A stretch of DNA of 12,278 bases from Pavlovales sp. CCMP2436 (GCA_026770615.1 MU631308.1:701141-713418), one strand, 5' to 3'; positions 1 to 7,103 are shown, numbered from the stretch's first letter. Translations and numbers: made by a program. Notes: generated from the sequence alone by a model not told the origin.

Positions 1-1303
1 ACTTGGCGGCTGGCGCGTCGATAGCGAAGACGTTGGCGACAACCTTGTGCGGCTTGGCCGAGAGCAGGTAGGTCGAGGCGAGCAGGTAGGTCGAGGCGAG
101 CAAGTAGATCGCGACGAGCAGCGCGACGAGCAGCGAGAGCTTGGCCAGGCTGAGAAGCTTGAAGGTCTTGGAGACTGGCTTGGCGTCGGCAAGGAACACG
201 AACGGGTTGGCGTCGGCGATGGACACGAACGGGTTCGCGTCGGCGTAGGAAGAAGTCACGGGCTCGATGAGGTCGAGCGGCTCGAAGTCGTAGGAGTCCG
301 CCGCGATGACGACGTCGTGGTAGTACGAATCAAACTTAAGCTGCTCCGCCGCCGAGAGGTCGAGCGGCTCGAGCTGCTGCTCGGGCTTGACCGAGACCGC
401 CCCGATGATGGTCACCACGCGCGGGTTGTAGATGAACGGGCCCGTGTTGATCGCGAAGGCGTTCTTGAAGGGAGCAGAGTAGGGGTTGCGCGCGATCTGC
501 ACGATGTTGACCGACTTCTTGTGCGCGGGCTGCGTGACGTTGGAGCCGTTGTGAGTCGACTGTGAGCGCGGCATGACAAAGTTGGAACACTCGCGCGGGT
601 CGTATTCAGAAGGGAGGTCGGGGCCGTTGACGAGAGTGATCGAGTTGAGGCTCTCGCAGAGGGAGAGCAGCACGTCGATGGAAGGCTTCGTCCTGTTGTT
701 GGGGTCGTTGATGGTCGACTGAACAAGCGCAGCGAATTCCTGGCCGAGTCCCTTGAGCGAGATAAGCAGTAAGATGTTCTCCGGCTTGAGCTTAAGGTGG
801 GCGATGGAGTTGAAGGAGCGCTGCACGCGGTCGAGCCACTGTAGCGGTGTTTCGCGCGCCTGGCGCGCGAGCGAGATGAAGTTCAGCATGCACGCCGCGC
901 GAGACGTGCCAGACATGCCGAGGCAGTGCGACTGCAGGCAGCTGAAGAACCCAGAGAAGCTGATGGCGCCGCCCACTTTGGTCGCGTAGGCCTTGTGCAT
1001 CACCGCGCTGAGGATTCTTGGGTTGGTAGCCTGCGTGAAGTAGTCCATCGTCTTGGCCTGGGACAGCAAGCGCTTCTGGTAGTCCTTGAGCGCCTTCAGG
1101 AACAGCGGGTCAACCTCGCCCTTAGGGTAGAGCGGGTTGTCAGAGTCGTCGACATCGTCGGGCTCGGGGTACTCGAGCGGGACGACGACTGGGTTGCCCT
1201 CCAAGATCTCCCCAGGCGGGGGCACAGTGAAGACAAAGCTCAGATCGATCTTGTCGTCCGACTGCAGGATCATGATGAGCATCGTGAGCCAGATCGGAAA
1301 CAT
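1..1303 (-). CDS. Gag-like protein of a Ty1/copia-type retrotransposon (3' part beyond the left edge)
   Basis: An uninterrupted minus-strand frame of 434 codons from ATG 1303-1301 runs off the left edge. Near the N-terminus PIWLTMLIMILQSDD resembles the W...(M/L)...L.SDD opening of copia Gag. Further on, residues around RETPLQWLDRVQRSFNSIAH, then LLLISLKGLGQEFAALV and IDVLLSLCESL, follow the family's 'short linker, helix with W/L, leucine-rich N.L motif, then D.LL..L.' pattern. No CCHC zinc knuckle is visible. The C-terminal visible part is odd: in-frame repeats (DANPFV twice, STYLLA twice) and a hydrophobic stretch (AKLSLLVALLVAIYLL) that could cross a membrane. Protease, integrase and RT would be expected past the left edge. 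The assignment is by pattern only; it could instead be a host gene domesticated from Gag. Upstream of 1303 the frame hits TAG at about 1352, so the start is 1303 or lies in the frame described in the next entry. Confidence 0.6.
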   Translation of the reverse strand, partial: MFPIWLTMLIMILQSDDKIDLSFVFTVPPPGEILEGNPVVVPLEYPEPDDVDDSDNPLYPKGEVDPLFLKALKDYQKRLLSQAKTMDYFTQATNPRILSAVMHKAYATKVGGAISFSGFFSCLQSHCLGMSGTSRAACMLNFISLARQARETPLQWLDRVQRSFNSIAHLKLKPENILLLISLKGLGQEFAALVQSTINDPNNRTKPSIDVLLSLCESLNSITLVNGPDLPSEYDPRECSNFVMPRSQSTHNGSNVTQPAHKKSVNIVQIARNPYSAPFKNAFAINTGPFIYNPRVVTIIGAVSVKPEQQLEPLDLSAAEQLKFDSYYHDVVIAADSYDFEPLDLIEPVTSSYADANPFVSIADANPFVFLADAKPVSKTFKLLSLAKLSLLVALLVAIYLLASTYLLASTYLLSAKPHKVVANVFAIDAPAAK

Positions 1304-1377
1304 CAGCGCATCCTTGAGGGGCAGTGCTGCATGCGGCGGGAAGAGCCGCTAAACTCCGAAGCCTGAAAGTCTACCAT
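1304..1377 (-). pseudogene. Possible true N-terminus of the Gag-like frame, separated by a one-base frameshift
   Basis: ATG 1377-1375 opens a frame that reads MVDFQASEFSGSSRRMQ and then terminates at TGA shortly after 1310. The neighbouring frame continues directly as LPLKDALMFPIWLTML. Copia Gag proteins usually begin with a short F.GS.. or similar segment immediately before this block, so the two frames look like one protein broken near 1322-1327. The break may be a real mutation or an assembly error; if neither, translation starts at 1303. Confidence 0.4.
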
Positions 1378-1458
1378 ATCGAGAGGCTAGCGGTCTTGAA
1401 CGCAAGCACGAGCTAAGAGAGGATTGGAGTCCGAGACGCGTGAGCGTCGAAGGCAGCT

Positions 1459-1484
1459 AGAGAGAGAGAGAGAGCTATATTTGG
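1459..1484 (-). promoter_or_regulatory. TATA-like box followed by a CT repeat, upstream of the Gag-like gene
   Basis: On the minus strand CCAAATATAGC (1484-1474) is followed by a run of CT dinucleotides (1474-1459), about 100 bases before ATG 1377. This would suit a core promoter and pyrimidine-rich leader, as found in LTR retrotransposons. No conserved initiator or matching LTR pair could be confirmed in the window. Confidence 0.3.
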
Positions 1485-1557
1485 AATAGAACGAGCAGGC
1501 GTAACCGCCTTTTCTGTGGACCCCTTTGTGGAAGGGTGGCAAGTTCCTATAGTTGTC

Positions 1558-1681
1558 AGGATGGCAATCAGGATGTCAGACAGAGCCCAAGTGAGAGGAC
1601 ACTTGGGCTCCCGATACCCTCGAGGATGGCAATCAGGATGTCAGACAGAGCCCAAGTGAGAGGACACTTGGGCTCCCGATA
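1558..1681. repeat. 59-bp perfect tandem duplication, each copy containing a hairpin
   Basis: Positions 1558-1616 and 1623-1681 are identical over 59 bases, with a 6-base spacer. Each copy contains GAGCCCAAGTG and its exact reverse complement CACTTGGGCTC around a 6-base loop (1583-1610 and repeated 65 bases later). A further 7-bp stem, AGACAGC-AA-GCTGTCT, follows at 1691-1706. The location upstream of the Gag-like gene would be within or near a 5' LTR if there is one, but no second LTR is visible to prove it. Confidence 0.9.
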
Positions 1682-2401
1682 GAGAGAAGAAGACAGCAAG
1701 CTGTCTGCTGTGGTGTCAGTCGAACGCGGACGGTTGAGACGAGGACGACAGTGGCACATGGAAGGCGGCGGCGACGGCAACAATGTGGCAAGGACATCAG
1801 CGCGTCCGGCAACTCAACAACGTAATTTTTTTCAGTAGTGGTCAAAACGGGAGTCAAGCAGCTCAGGTACAGCTGAGGACTAAAGACCTGCTAAGTGCTA
1901 GAACGGCAGATTCACGTGCAAAATTTACGTCAATATAAAGCGACGACGATGAGAGGACTCGAGCGGAATGCCGTTATATTTGGCGGTCCCGCCCCTGAGC
2001 TTGAAGGGTATTAGATCCTATTTATTATAGTAGTCGGCCGTATGGTCGCCGTGTGTCCATATTTCGCTTTCCCGATCTGAGACTTGGAATGTAGGTTCTA
2101 GCAAGAGGCCAATAAAAAGCCTCATCCCTTCGCTGAGCGCGCAATATTCAATTTATCATTCTTAATAAAATGCCAAAGTTAATAACATTGACATATCGCA
2201 TAGAATATGGCCCAGAGAGGACCATATTGGAAACTGAGTGCCCCTAGGGCTGCACCAGGAGTGCTCAAGGTAGGCACATCTGAGGGTACGTAGGCTGCCC
2301 CACACGCTCAGAATATGCGACGAAATATCAGCATCCCCGGCGTGGCGTGCGACACACGCTGCTGGCACGTGCACCCACATGCCCGAATTCGGCCTCCATG
2401 C
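1682..2401. other. Intergenic stretch without recognised gene
   Basis: No long frame with convincing composition exists on either strand. The sequence is mixed in composition, with AT-rich patches near 1920-1940, 2010-2030 and 2140-2185. If the Gag-like gene belongs to an LTR element, its 5' LTR should lie around 1400-2400, but the terminal TG...CA and a primer binding site could not be identified. Confidence 0.5.
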
Positions 2402-2426
2402 TTTTTTTTTTTTTTTTTTTTTTTTT
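2402..2426 (-). repeat. T25 homopolymer (A25 on the minus strand)
   Basis: Twenty-five consecutive T bases. Read on the minus strand this is an A tail following roughly 150 bases of GC-rich sequence (2573-2427) that carries no convincing frame. It may be the tail of a retroposed sequence, but no target-site duplication was found, so it may be a simple homopolymer. Confidence 0.8.
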
Positions 2427-2573
2427 GAGTGAGTTCAATCGATCATAGCGGATCAATGGTAGGCCGCATCATCAATCTGATTGAATACTGGCTCTCCCCA
2501 TGCCGTGGCGTCCAAGGCGATGTGTGGCGACCCTGGGTCCCCTTGGTGCGTTTCGTCGGCTACAGCGTGCCAA

Positions 2574-2868
2574 GCAAGTCTTTCGTCGCGCTCCTGCACG
2601 GTCGCACATAGTAGTTCTTATTTCCTTTGTCGATCGTAAGTCACATTAGTCACGTCTTATCCGTCGGTCCCACCCCTCACCCTATTTAATAGTCTATAAA
2701 ATAGACTATTAAATAGACTATTAAGGTGGGACCGACGGATAAAAATAGACTATTAAATAGGGTGAGGGGTGGGACCGACGGATAAGACGTGACTAATTTG
2801 ACTTACGATCGACAAAGGAAATAAGAACTACTATGTGCGACCGTGCAGGAGCGCGACGAAGGACTTGC
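2574..2868. repeat. Long inverted repeat, 124-bp arms with 47-bp spacer
   Basis: The left arm 2574-2697 is the reverse complement of 2745-2868 in perfect register. I count two mismatches, in the CAAGTC(T/C)TTCG and GTAAGTCA(C/A)ATTAG segments. The spacer 2698-2744 contains another partial copy of the arm's inner end (GTGGGACCGACGGAT plus ATAGACTATTAAATAG). The right arm ends 15 bases after the exchanger stop codon (2884-2886), so it would fall in that gene's 3' UTR and form a long double-stranded hairpin in RNA. It may be a foldback transposon; no clear target-site duplication flanks it. Confidence 0.92.
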
Positions 2869-2883
2869 CCGTAAGCCGGCCCG

Positions 2884-5800
2884 TCAGACTGAAATGATAC
2901 AGCACGCCTCGCCGCAGATGCACGACCTGCTTCGGATGGTGCTGTAGGGGATCTCAACCTTGTAGAAATAGACGATGGAGACGATCATGTATGCGGCGAT
3001 GAGCATCGCGCCATCGAGCCACGTGGCTGAGTAGTCGAGCGTCGAGGTGGCGACAAGCGCCGTCACGAGTAAAATGCAGGCTTCGAAAGCGCCAAAATCC
3101 TGTGAGAAGGGGGAGGGGGGGGGGTGTGAATAAGAGCTTGTCCATACACTGAATTTGCCTGACTGCTGCTGCCTGTCTTCCCATTAAGTAAGCCGTAGTT
3201 GAAAAGAATAATATCCATCGCGTGGATGATCCGCCTTGCCTATTTGCCGCCGCCCTACGCTGACGCACTTTTTAATCGTGCGAGGTGCGTGCAGGGGATT
3301 GCGGGCAATAATGAGGTCAAATTTGAGGCCGAGGTTCAGTTCCTTAGCAACTAACATACAAAAAAAGGTAACGATTTGCTGTGAGGTGATTGGAGTTGCT
3401 TTTCGGATGTTTTCTCATACTCACTCCAACGCCATAGGCGTGTGGGGTGGTGACCTTATGATGTTATCCACTCAAGTGGGAGGAGGCGCTTAGTCCCTTG
3501 AGCAGCGATCGGATAGCAGGAGTACCAAAGATGCGCATGTGGTGGTGGATGAGGTTTGGGGTTAGGGGGGGGAGGGTAGGGTTGGGGGGGGGTTGCGTGC
3601 GATCGGCACAGTGAGGTGCGTGCAACTGCATGAGGAGCTAATAAATATACTTGGAATACTGATAATTACATTGCAAACGAATAATAATAATAACAACAGT
3701 AATACTACAACTACTACTACTGATACTAATACTACTACTAATAATAATAACCATAACAACAACCGCTACAATAAAATAATAACAACCATAATAAAAATAC
3801 TACTATTTCTTCTTCTTCTTCTTCTACTACTACTACTACCACTACTACTACTACACCTAATATTAATAATACTATTATTAATAATAATAATAATAATACC
3901 AGCGTGAGTGGCGAGCCGACGGCCCATGCCACGAGCACCATCGCAGGGATAACCCCGAGCGCGATCTGCACCGAGCTCCCAAGCGCGACGCCCAACGCGA
4001 GATCCGTTTTGCCTTTCCACGCCATCACAACCGCCGTGGCGTGCTCGGCCTGGGTGATACAATTCAGAACGCGTCTTGTAATATCCCCATGGTGGCGATT
4101 TTGTTAGCCCTTTTTAACAGTGCTTGGGGTTAGCATAAGACGCGTTATTACAAGGCGTAGTTATTCGACAAACAAATTGAAAAAATTACCGCGTTGCCGA
4201 TGATGGGGAGGAGGATGAGCCCGATGAAGAGATCCGAGAGGTGTAACGACTTGGCCTGGGGGAGGGAAGAGATGGGGTGGAAAGGGGGGGGGTGGGGGCG
4301 GGGTTCCAGACGTGCTATAAAATGCGCAACGATCCTCATTTTTCCATATGACGGTGTGTGTGTAAAAAAAACATAATAATCAAAAAAAAAACCGCCAGCT
4401 CGAGCGTGCCGACTAAGTTCTCCGAGCTGAGCGCGATAAGAGTCGTCAGCACCTGTGCGTAGTGTTTGATTTGTGGAAGGTTTATGTCGAATGCTTATCA
4501 GCGAATGGGTACTGCGGGCGGATGCAGCGCCTGTTAGTTAGTTAGTAAAAATAAAATAAAAAATCACCGCTAGCACGAGTACAGACGCGGAGAGTGTCAT
4601 CGCCGGGACTTCCTCCTCCTCGTCGTCCTCGGTTTCGCCCTCTACCCTGAGCTCGTCGATGTGCCCAGGAATCAGATAAGCATCGTTCTCGTTCTTGCCG
4701 TCGTTGAGGTAGGAGTGCGTGTGCAGCTGGAAGAAGAGTAGCAAGACGTATCTGTGTTGATATGATTATTGAGTCTCGGAAGTGGAAGGCCTGCACTGCG
4801 CGGGCAGTTAGTTCAATATATACTACCCGTCTAAGACTTATGTATCTACGTGTTGTTATATTATTAGATTGAAGCAATCACGTAGCATATAGCAACACGT
4901 ACAAGGCGAAAAGCACGATGGCAGTGCAGTGCGAGATCTCGTAGATCTGCGCCACGCGACAGGGCACTGCGCAGCTCGAGCGCATCGTCGTAACGAAGGC
5001 GGTGGGTATCACGAGTCCGAGCACGGCCATCTAGATCGCGGACGATGGCGAAATATTTACATGAGTGTGTGATTATGTAAGAAATATGTAGAAATCACCT
5101 TGCGGACCAGAACGCCGCGGTTGACTCCGAGTGATAATACTTACAAAAAGATATGACATGTAAGTGATACTTATAGAATATAGCTCACCTTGAGAAGAGA
5201 ACAGTTGATGCTCGCCATCTTCTGCGAGTAGTGCTGCTCGCGGAAGCGAATTCCGCCGAGGCAGAAGCTGCAACCCATCACCAGCAGCAAATTGCTCAGG
5301 ATGGACCCGAGGAGCGAGACCTGCACAAAGGGGGATAAAATACAAACTGGACATTACATATCAATACACCCGAGGAGATACACACTGCACCAAGGCTGGG
5401 GTATAAGGTGTATTTTATCCCCCTTGCCTGCACCACGCGTAGCAGCCCCGCGCGGATGGCGAAGATGGAGATGATCAACTCGGTTGCGTTGCCAAGCGTC
5501 GCGTTCAGCAGCCCGCCGATCAGCTCGCTGCTGTAGAGCGCCACCTCCTCCGTCACCACGCCGAGCAGCTGTGCGAGCGGAATGATGGCGACGAAGTTTG
5601 AGATGAAGGCCTGCGCTGCCGAGAGCCGGAGCGGCTTGGCCAGCAGCCCGGGCAGCGCCGCCAGGAGGAGCAGGTTGAGCTTCGAGTAGAAGAGCACGTA
5701 CCTACAGTAGTAGAACAAATCCGGTAAGCAAGGGAGGAGGGAGGGGAGGGGGTGATGAGTTCAGATGACGACGAGAGGATGATGACGCTATCCGTGAGCT

Positions 5801-6196
5801 TGGGAACGGTCCTAGGCTAACAGTGTGTTGTTGCTGCACCACTGGGAGACTGGGAGACCTTTACGGGGCCGGACGTTTTTACACGTACTTCACCGAAGAA
5901 ACGAGGCCGGGCGGCGGCTTCTCTGCGCCAAGCGACGGATACCCTGCCTCTGGCGACCCGGCCAGGGTCGCCTCCTCCCGCATCATCCGCCGCGCCGCGT
6001 GCCTGAGCTTCAGGACGTTACAGAAGTGAATCGCCGTGACTGTGACATAAACCGAGTCGGGTCGCCCCAAGGTCGGCGGCAGCTCCGCGATAACCCTGCC
6101 CGAGGCAGACTTGCGCATGCCCGAGCCGTTCTTGTTCCCGCTCGAGCTGCCGTTGCGCGCGAGCGGCTGATCCAGGTCCGTGGGGTTGTAGAGCAT
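2884..6196 (-). CDS. CAX-type vacuolar Ca2+/H+ exchanger, nine exons, 505 residues
   Basis: This is a cation/proton antiporter of the CaCA superfamily, expected to load Ca2+ (or Mn2+) into a vacuole or other acidic compartment using the proton gradient. Minus-strand exons are 6196-5889, 5701-5428, 5320-5189, 5030-4903, 4751-4568, 4452-4393, 4255-4190, 4049-3900 and 3099-2884 (TGA). All junctions keep frame, mostly in phase 0. The c-1 motif [13 protein letters not shown] is at residues 166-178. The c-2 motif GNAAEHA (about 382-388) is assembled across exons 7 and 8 and continues into [18 protein letters not shown]. An acidic loop ([11 protein letters not shown], about 318-328) separates the two halves, as in the family. 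Residues 1-103 form a hydrophilic N-terminus lacking an obvious signal peptide. ATG 6196 is the first in-frame start after an upstream TGA. All introns are GT-AG except intron 2 (GC-AG). Length and topology suggest an intact gene. Confidence 0.93.
3293..3367 (+). mobile_element. Fragment of the GATCGCGGGCAATAA MITE family inside CAX intron 8
   Basis: From AGGGGATTGCGGGCAATAA the sequence follows the left half of the complete element at 6938-7103 through TTAGCAACTAACATACAAA, with scattered mismatches. No opposite terminal repeat follows, so only the left half is present. It seems older than the complete copy because its terminal repeat has diverged. Confidence 0.7.
3557..3592 (+). repeat. G-rich, telomere-like tract with G-quadruplex potential
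   Basis: Four or more runs of three to nine G are separated by TTA, A, TA and TT (GGGGTTAGGGG...GGGTAGGGTTGGGGG). The motif would allow a G-quadruplex on the plus strand, the non-template strand relative to a minus-strand transcript's complement. It resembles degenerate TTAGGG repeats but is too short to call a telomeric insertion. Another shorter G tract lies at 3109-3124. Confidence 0.7.
3679..3899. repeat. Interrupted trinucleotide microsatellite (AAT/ACT/CTT) at the 5' end of intron 8
   Basis: About 220 bases of imperfect triplet repeats (AAT, ACT, AAC, TTC) start immediately at the intron 8 donor. Long hydrophobic or asparagine/threonine frames predicted here are products of the repeats and not genes. 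Confidence 0.9.
4752..4902 (-). other. CAX intron 4 (151 bp) with 12-base boundary repeat and internal inverted repeat
   Basis: The intron starts GTACGTGTTGCTATAT. TACGTGTTGCTA (4901-4890) is matched 11/12 by TACGTCTTGCTA (4750-4739) at the start of exon 5. The 15 bases at 4887-4901 also pair with 4847-4861 (one mismatch) to form a stem. Splicing here restores A-L-Y-V-L-L-L-F-F. The boundary repeat suggests origin by insertion with duplication of the target. Confidence 0.6.
5031..5188 (-). other. CAX intron 3 (158 bp) with an exon-like GC-rich island
   Basis: The donor is GTGAGC and the acceptor ATCTAG. Joining SLLK directly to MAVLGLVIP restores the family sequence. In the middle, GTTCTGGTCCGCAAGGTGA (about 5116-5098) resembles the true exon 3 end with its donor (GTTCTCTTCTCAAGGTGA), as if that end had been partly duplicated. 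Using it as an exon of 26 bases would break the frame, so it is probably silent. Confidence 0.6.
5321..5427 (-). mobile_element. CAX intron 2: introner-like small DNA transposon acting as a GC-AG intron
   Basis: The 107-bp intron joins VVQ and VSLLGSI, the expected uninterrupted CAX sequence. Its ends form a perfect 17-bp inverted repeat: AAGGGGGATAAAATACA at 5328-5344 on the plus strand, and its reverse complement at 5409-5425. Just outside are near-identical 8-base direct repeats on the minus strand, GTGCAGGC (5433-5426) and GTGCAGGT (5326-5319). The left copy supplies the donor (AG then GC), the right copy supplies the acceptor AG. This is the anatomy reported for introner elements of algae. 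The GC donor would be explained by a T-to-C change in the left copy. It has no coding capacity. Confidence 0.75.
5702..5888 (-). other. CAX intron 1 (187 bp) bounded by a GTACGTG direct repeat
   Basis: The donor is GTACGTG (5888-5882), and exon 2 begins with the same seven bases (5701-5695) directly after the acceptor TGTAG. The duplication resembles a target-site duplication in which the left copy became the splice donor. No terminal inverted repeat was found, so chance or an aged insertion are both possible. Confidence 0.6.
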
Positions 6197-6222
6197 GGCC
6201 GTTCAGCGCGGTTTGCCGTCCA

Positions 6223-6298
6223 TGTAAGTAATTATGATGGAAGACGCGTGCAAAATTTCCATCGATGTAAATAATTATGATGGAAATTTCCATCGTTC
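6223..6298. repeat. Duplicated AATTATGATGGAA segment with a 16-bp palindrome upstream of CAX
   Basis: TGTAAGTAATTATGATGGAA recurs about 42 bases later as TGTAAATAATTATGATGGAA. The second copy runs into GATGGAAATTTCCATC, a perfect 16-base palindrome (about 6280-6295). It lies less than 100 bases upstream of the exchanger start codon, so it could be in the promoter or 5' UTR, or mark the edge of the repeat block that follows. No TATA box was identified. Confidence 0.7.
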
Positions 6299-6361
6299 CA
6301 TCCGTTCGATACGTTCTCATCCGTTCTCATGTTCTCATCCTTTCACTAGAACGGATGTGTG

Positions 6362-6490
6362 TTCCGTTCTCGTCCGTTCTCGTCCGTTCTCGTCCGTTCT
6401 CGTCCGTTCTCGTCCGTTCTCGTCCGTTCTCGTCCGTTCTCGTCCGTTCTCGTCCGTTTTCGTCCGTTCTCGTCCGTTCTCGTCCGTTCA
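6362..6490 (+). repeat. 10-bp minisatellite CGTCCGTTCT, about 12 units
   Basis: Eleven complete 10-base units span 6371-6480, with partial units either side and one variant (CGTCCGTTTT at 6451-6460). As 10 is not a multiple of 3, all three frames read the same decapeptide-type repeat (VRSRPFSSVL) without stops, which creates spurious open frames on both strands. Confidence 0.95.
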
Positions 6491-6494
6491 TTTT

Positions 6495-6600
6495 TGCGAA
6501 CGCAATGAACGCATCTCTGAGAACGCAATGAACGTATTAAACGCAATGGAGGCATCCTTAAAAAGTATCATGAACGCAATGAACGGATGGAGAACGGATG
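6495..6600 (+). repeat. GAACGCAATGAACG repeat, unoccupied paralogue of the MITE target
   Basis: TCTGAGAACGCAATGAACG, then TA (6535-6536), then TTAAACGCAATGGAGGCATC and further sequence with CTTAAAAAGT. The same sequence with scattered changes flanks the MITE at 6916-6937 and 7104-7165. The region therefore preserves the pre-insertion state of a duplicated site. Confidence 0.85.
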
Positions 6601-6630
6601 AGAACAGATGAGAACGGATGAGAACAGATA

Positions 6631-6650
6631 TGCTCTATTTTGATAGAGCA
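6631..6650. other. Perfect 8-bp hairpin
   Basis: TGCTCTAT and ATAGAGCA pair around a TTTG loop. There is no T run directly after it on the plus strand. It sits at the right edge of the foldback block; its role is unknown. Confidence 0.6.
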
Positions 6651-6895
6651 GGATAACCATGGGTTGCTCCTTTTTGATCGATGCCTAAGACCATGAAGCT
6701 CTTTTTCGATCAAGTGCAGCATAAGTTAAAACGACGTAGGTTCGTTGTGTAACTTGCTGCACCTTGCCGGTGGGGCTCTTACCTGCGGCGCACTTATAAA
6801 TTGTATCGTAATCATTATGCAGAACTGCCTATTATTCAGAATTGCGGAGCATTCAAAAGTGTAAATTTATTTAGGGATCGACGTACTTGGTGTAC
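6651..6895. other. Non-coding stretch between repeat blocks
   Basis: No gene recognised. GCTCCTTTTTGATCGATG and a related GCTCTTTTTCGATCAAG form a weak direct repeat at about 6665-6715. No tRNA-like A and B boxes were found that would make it a SINE. Confidence 0.4.
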
Positions 6896-6937
6896 GACAC
6901 GTTCATTGCGTTCATTTCTGAGAACGAAATGGACGTA

Positions 6938-7103
6938 CGGGGGATCGCGGGCAATAAGAACGGACGATTTCGAGGCTGAGGCTGAGTTTCTTAGCAAATT
7001 ACATACAAACAATGATTAAAATTTGGCTAAAATTACGATTGAAGGGCAAAAAACGAGGCCCAGTTTCTTAACACGACGGTATCTTATTGCCCGCGATCCC
7101 TTG
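6938..7103. mobile_element. Complete 166-bp MITE with TA target-site duplication
   Basis: Both ends carry GGGATCGCGGGCAATAAG in inverted orientation (6941-6958 and 7083-7100), identical over 18 bases. Including the three outer bases of each end and the flanking TA, 21 of 23 positions match. TA stands on both sides (6936-6937 and 7104-7105). The interior is AT-rich, has no frame and contains a subterminal CGAGGC..CAGTTTCTTA repeat at each end. TA duplication with short inverted ends suggests mobilisation by a Tc1/mariner-type transposase encoded elsewhere. Confidence 0.9.

Larger units (their letters stand above)
3100..3899 (-). other. CAX intron 8 (800 bp), loaded with repeats
   Basis: The intron begins GTATTATTATT at the end of exon 8 (PLTL) and ends TCTCACAG before DFGAFEACI, rejoining the exchanger's last transmembrane part. 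It is several times longer than the other seven introns (107-187 bp) and contains a microsatellite, a G-rich tract and a transposon fragment (separate entries). No frame inside it looks coding. Confidence 0.85.
6300..6630. repeat. Foldback block of CCGTTCTCAT / ATGAGAACGG units
   Basis: The left side (6300-6345) repeats CCGTTCTCAT; the right side (6585-6630) repeats the reverse complement ATGAGAACGG / ATGAGAACAG. The minisatellite lies between them. The arrangement could fold back on itself and resembles foldback elements, but the arms are degenerate. Confidence 0.75.

Noticed and set aside
47..565. Plus-strand 172-codon frame rich in E, R, V and D
   Set aside because: It is antisense to the Gag-like frame; its repetitive acidic/basic text is the mirror of that gene's GC-rich codons and tandem repeats.
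1378..2401. 5' LTR of the Gag-carrying element
   Set aside because: No terminal TG...CA, primer binding site or second copy could be shown; kept only as a possibility in the text.
2429..2611. 60-codon plus-strand frame next to the poly-T run
   Set aside because: Short, partly inside the inverted repeat, no homologous pattern seen.
3593..4062. Frames with poly-N/T or poly-V/L tracts
   Set aside because: They are translations of the triplet microsatellite and of CAX exon 8 in wrong frames.
5098..5125. 26-base exon candidate inside CAX intron 3
   Set aside because: Its inclusion would break the frame, while direct joining of exons 3 and 4 restores the conserved CAX sequence.
6362..6490. CRISPR-like array
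   Set aside because: 10-bp units without spacers in eukaryotic DNA: a minisatellite.
6234..6611. Frames encoding repeated VRSRPFSSVL or RTRTDENGRK
   Set aside because: They arise from a 10-bp minisatellite that is open in all frames; no coding signal outside the repeat.
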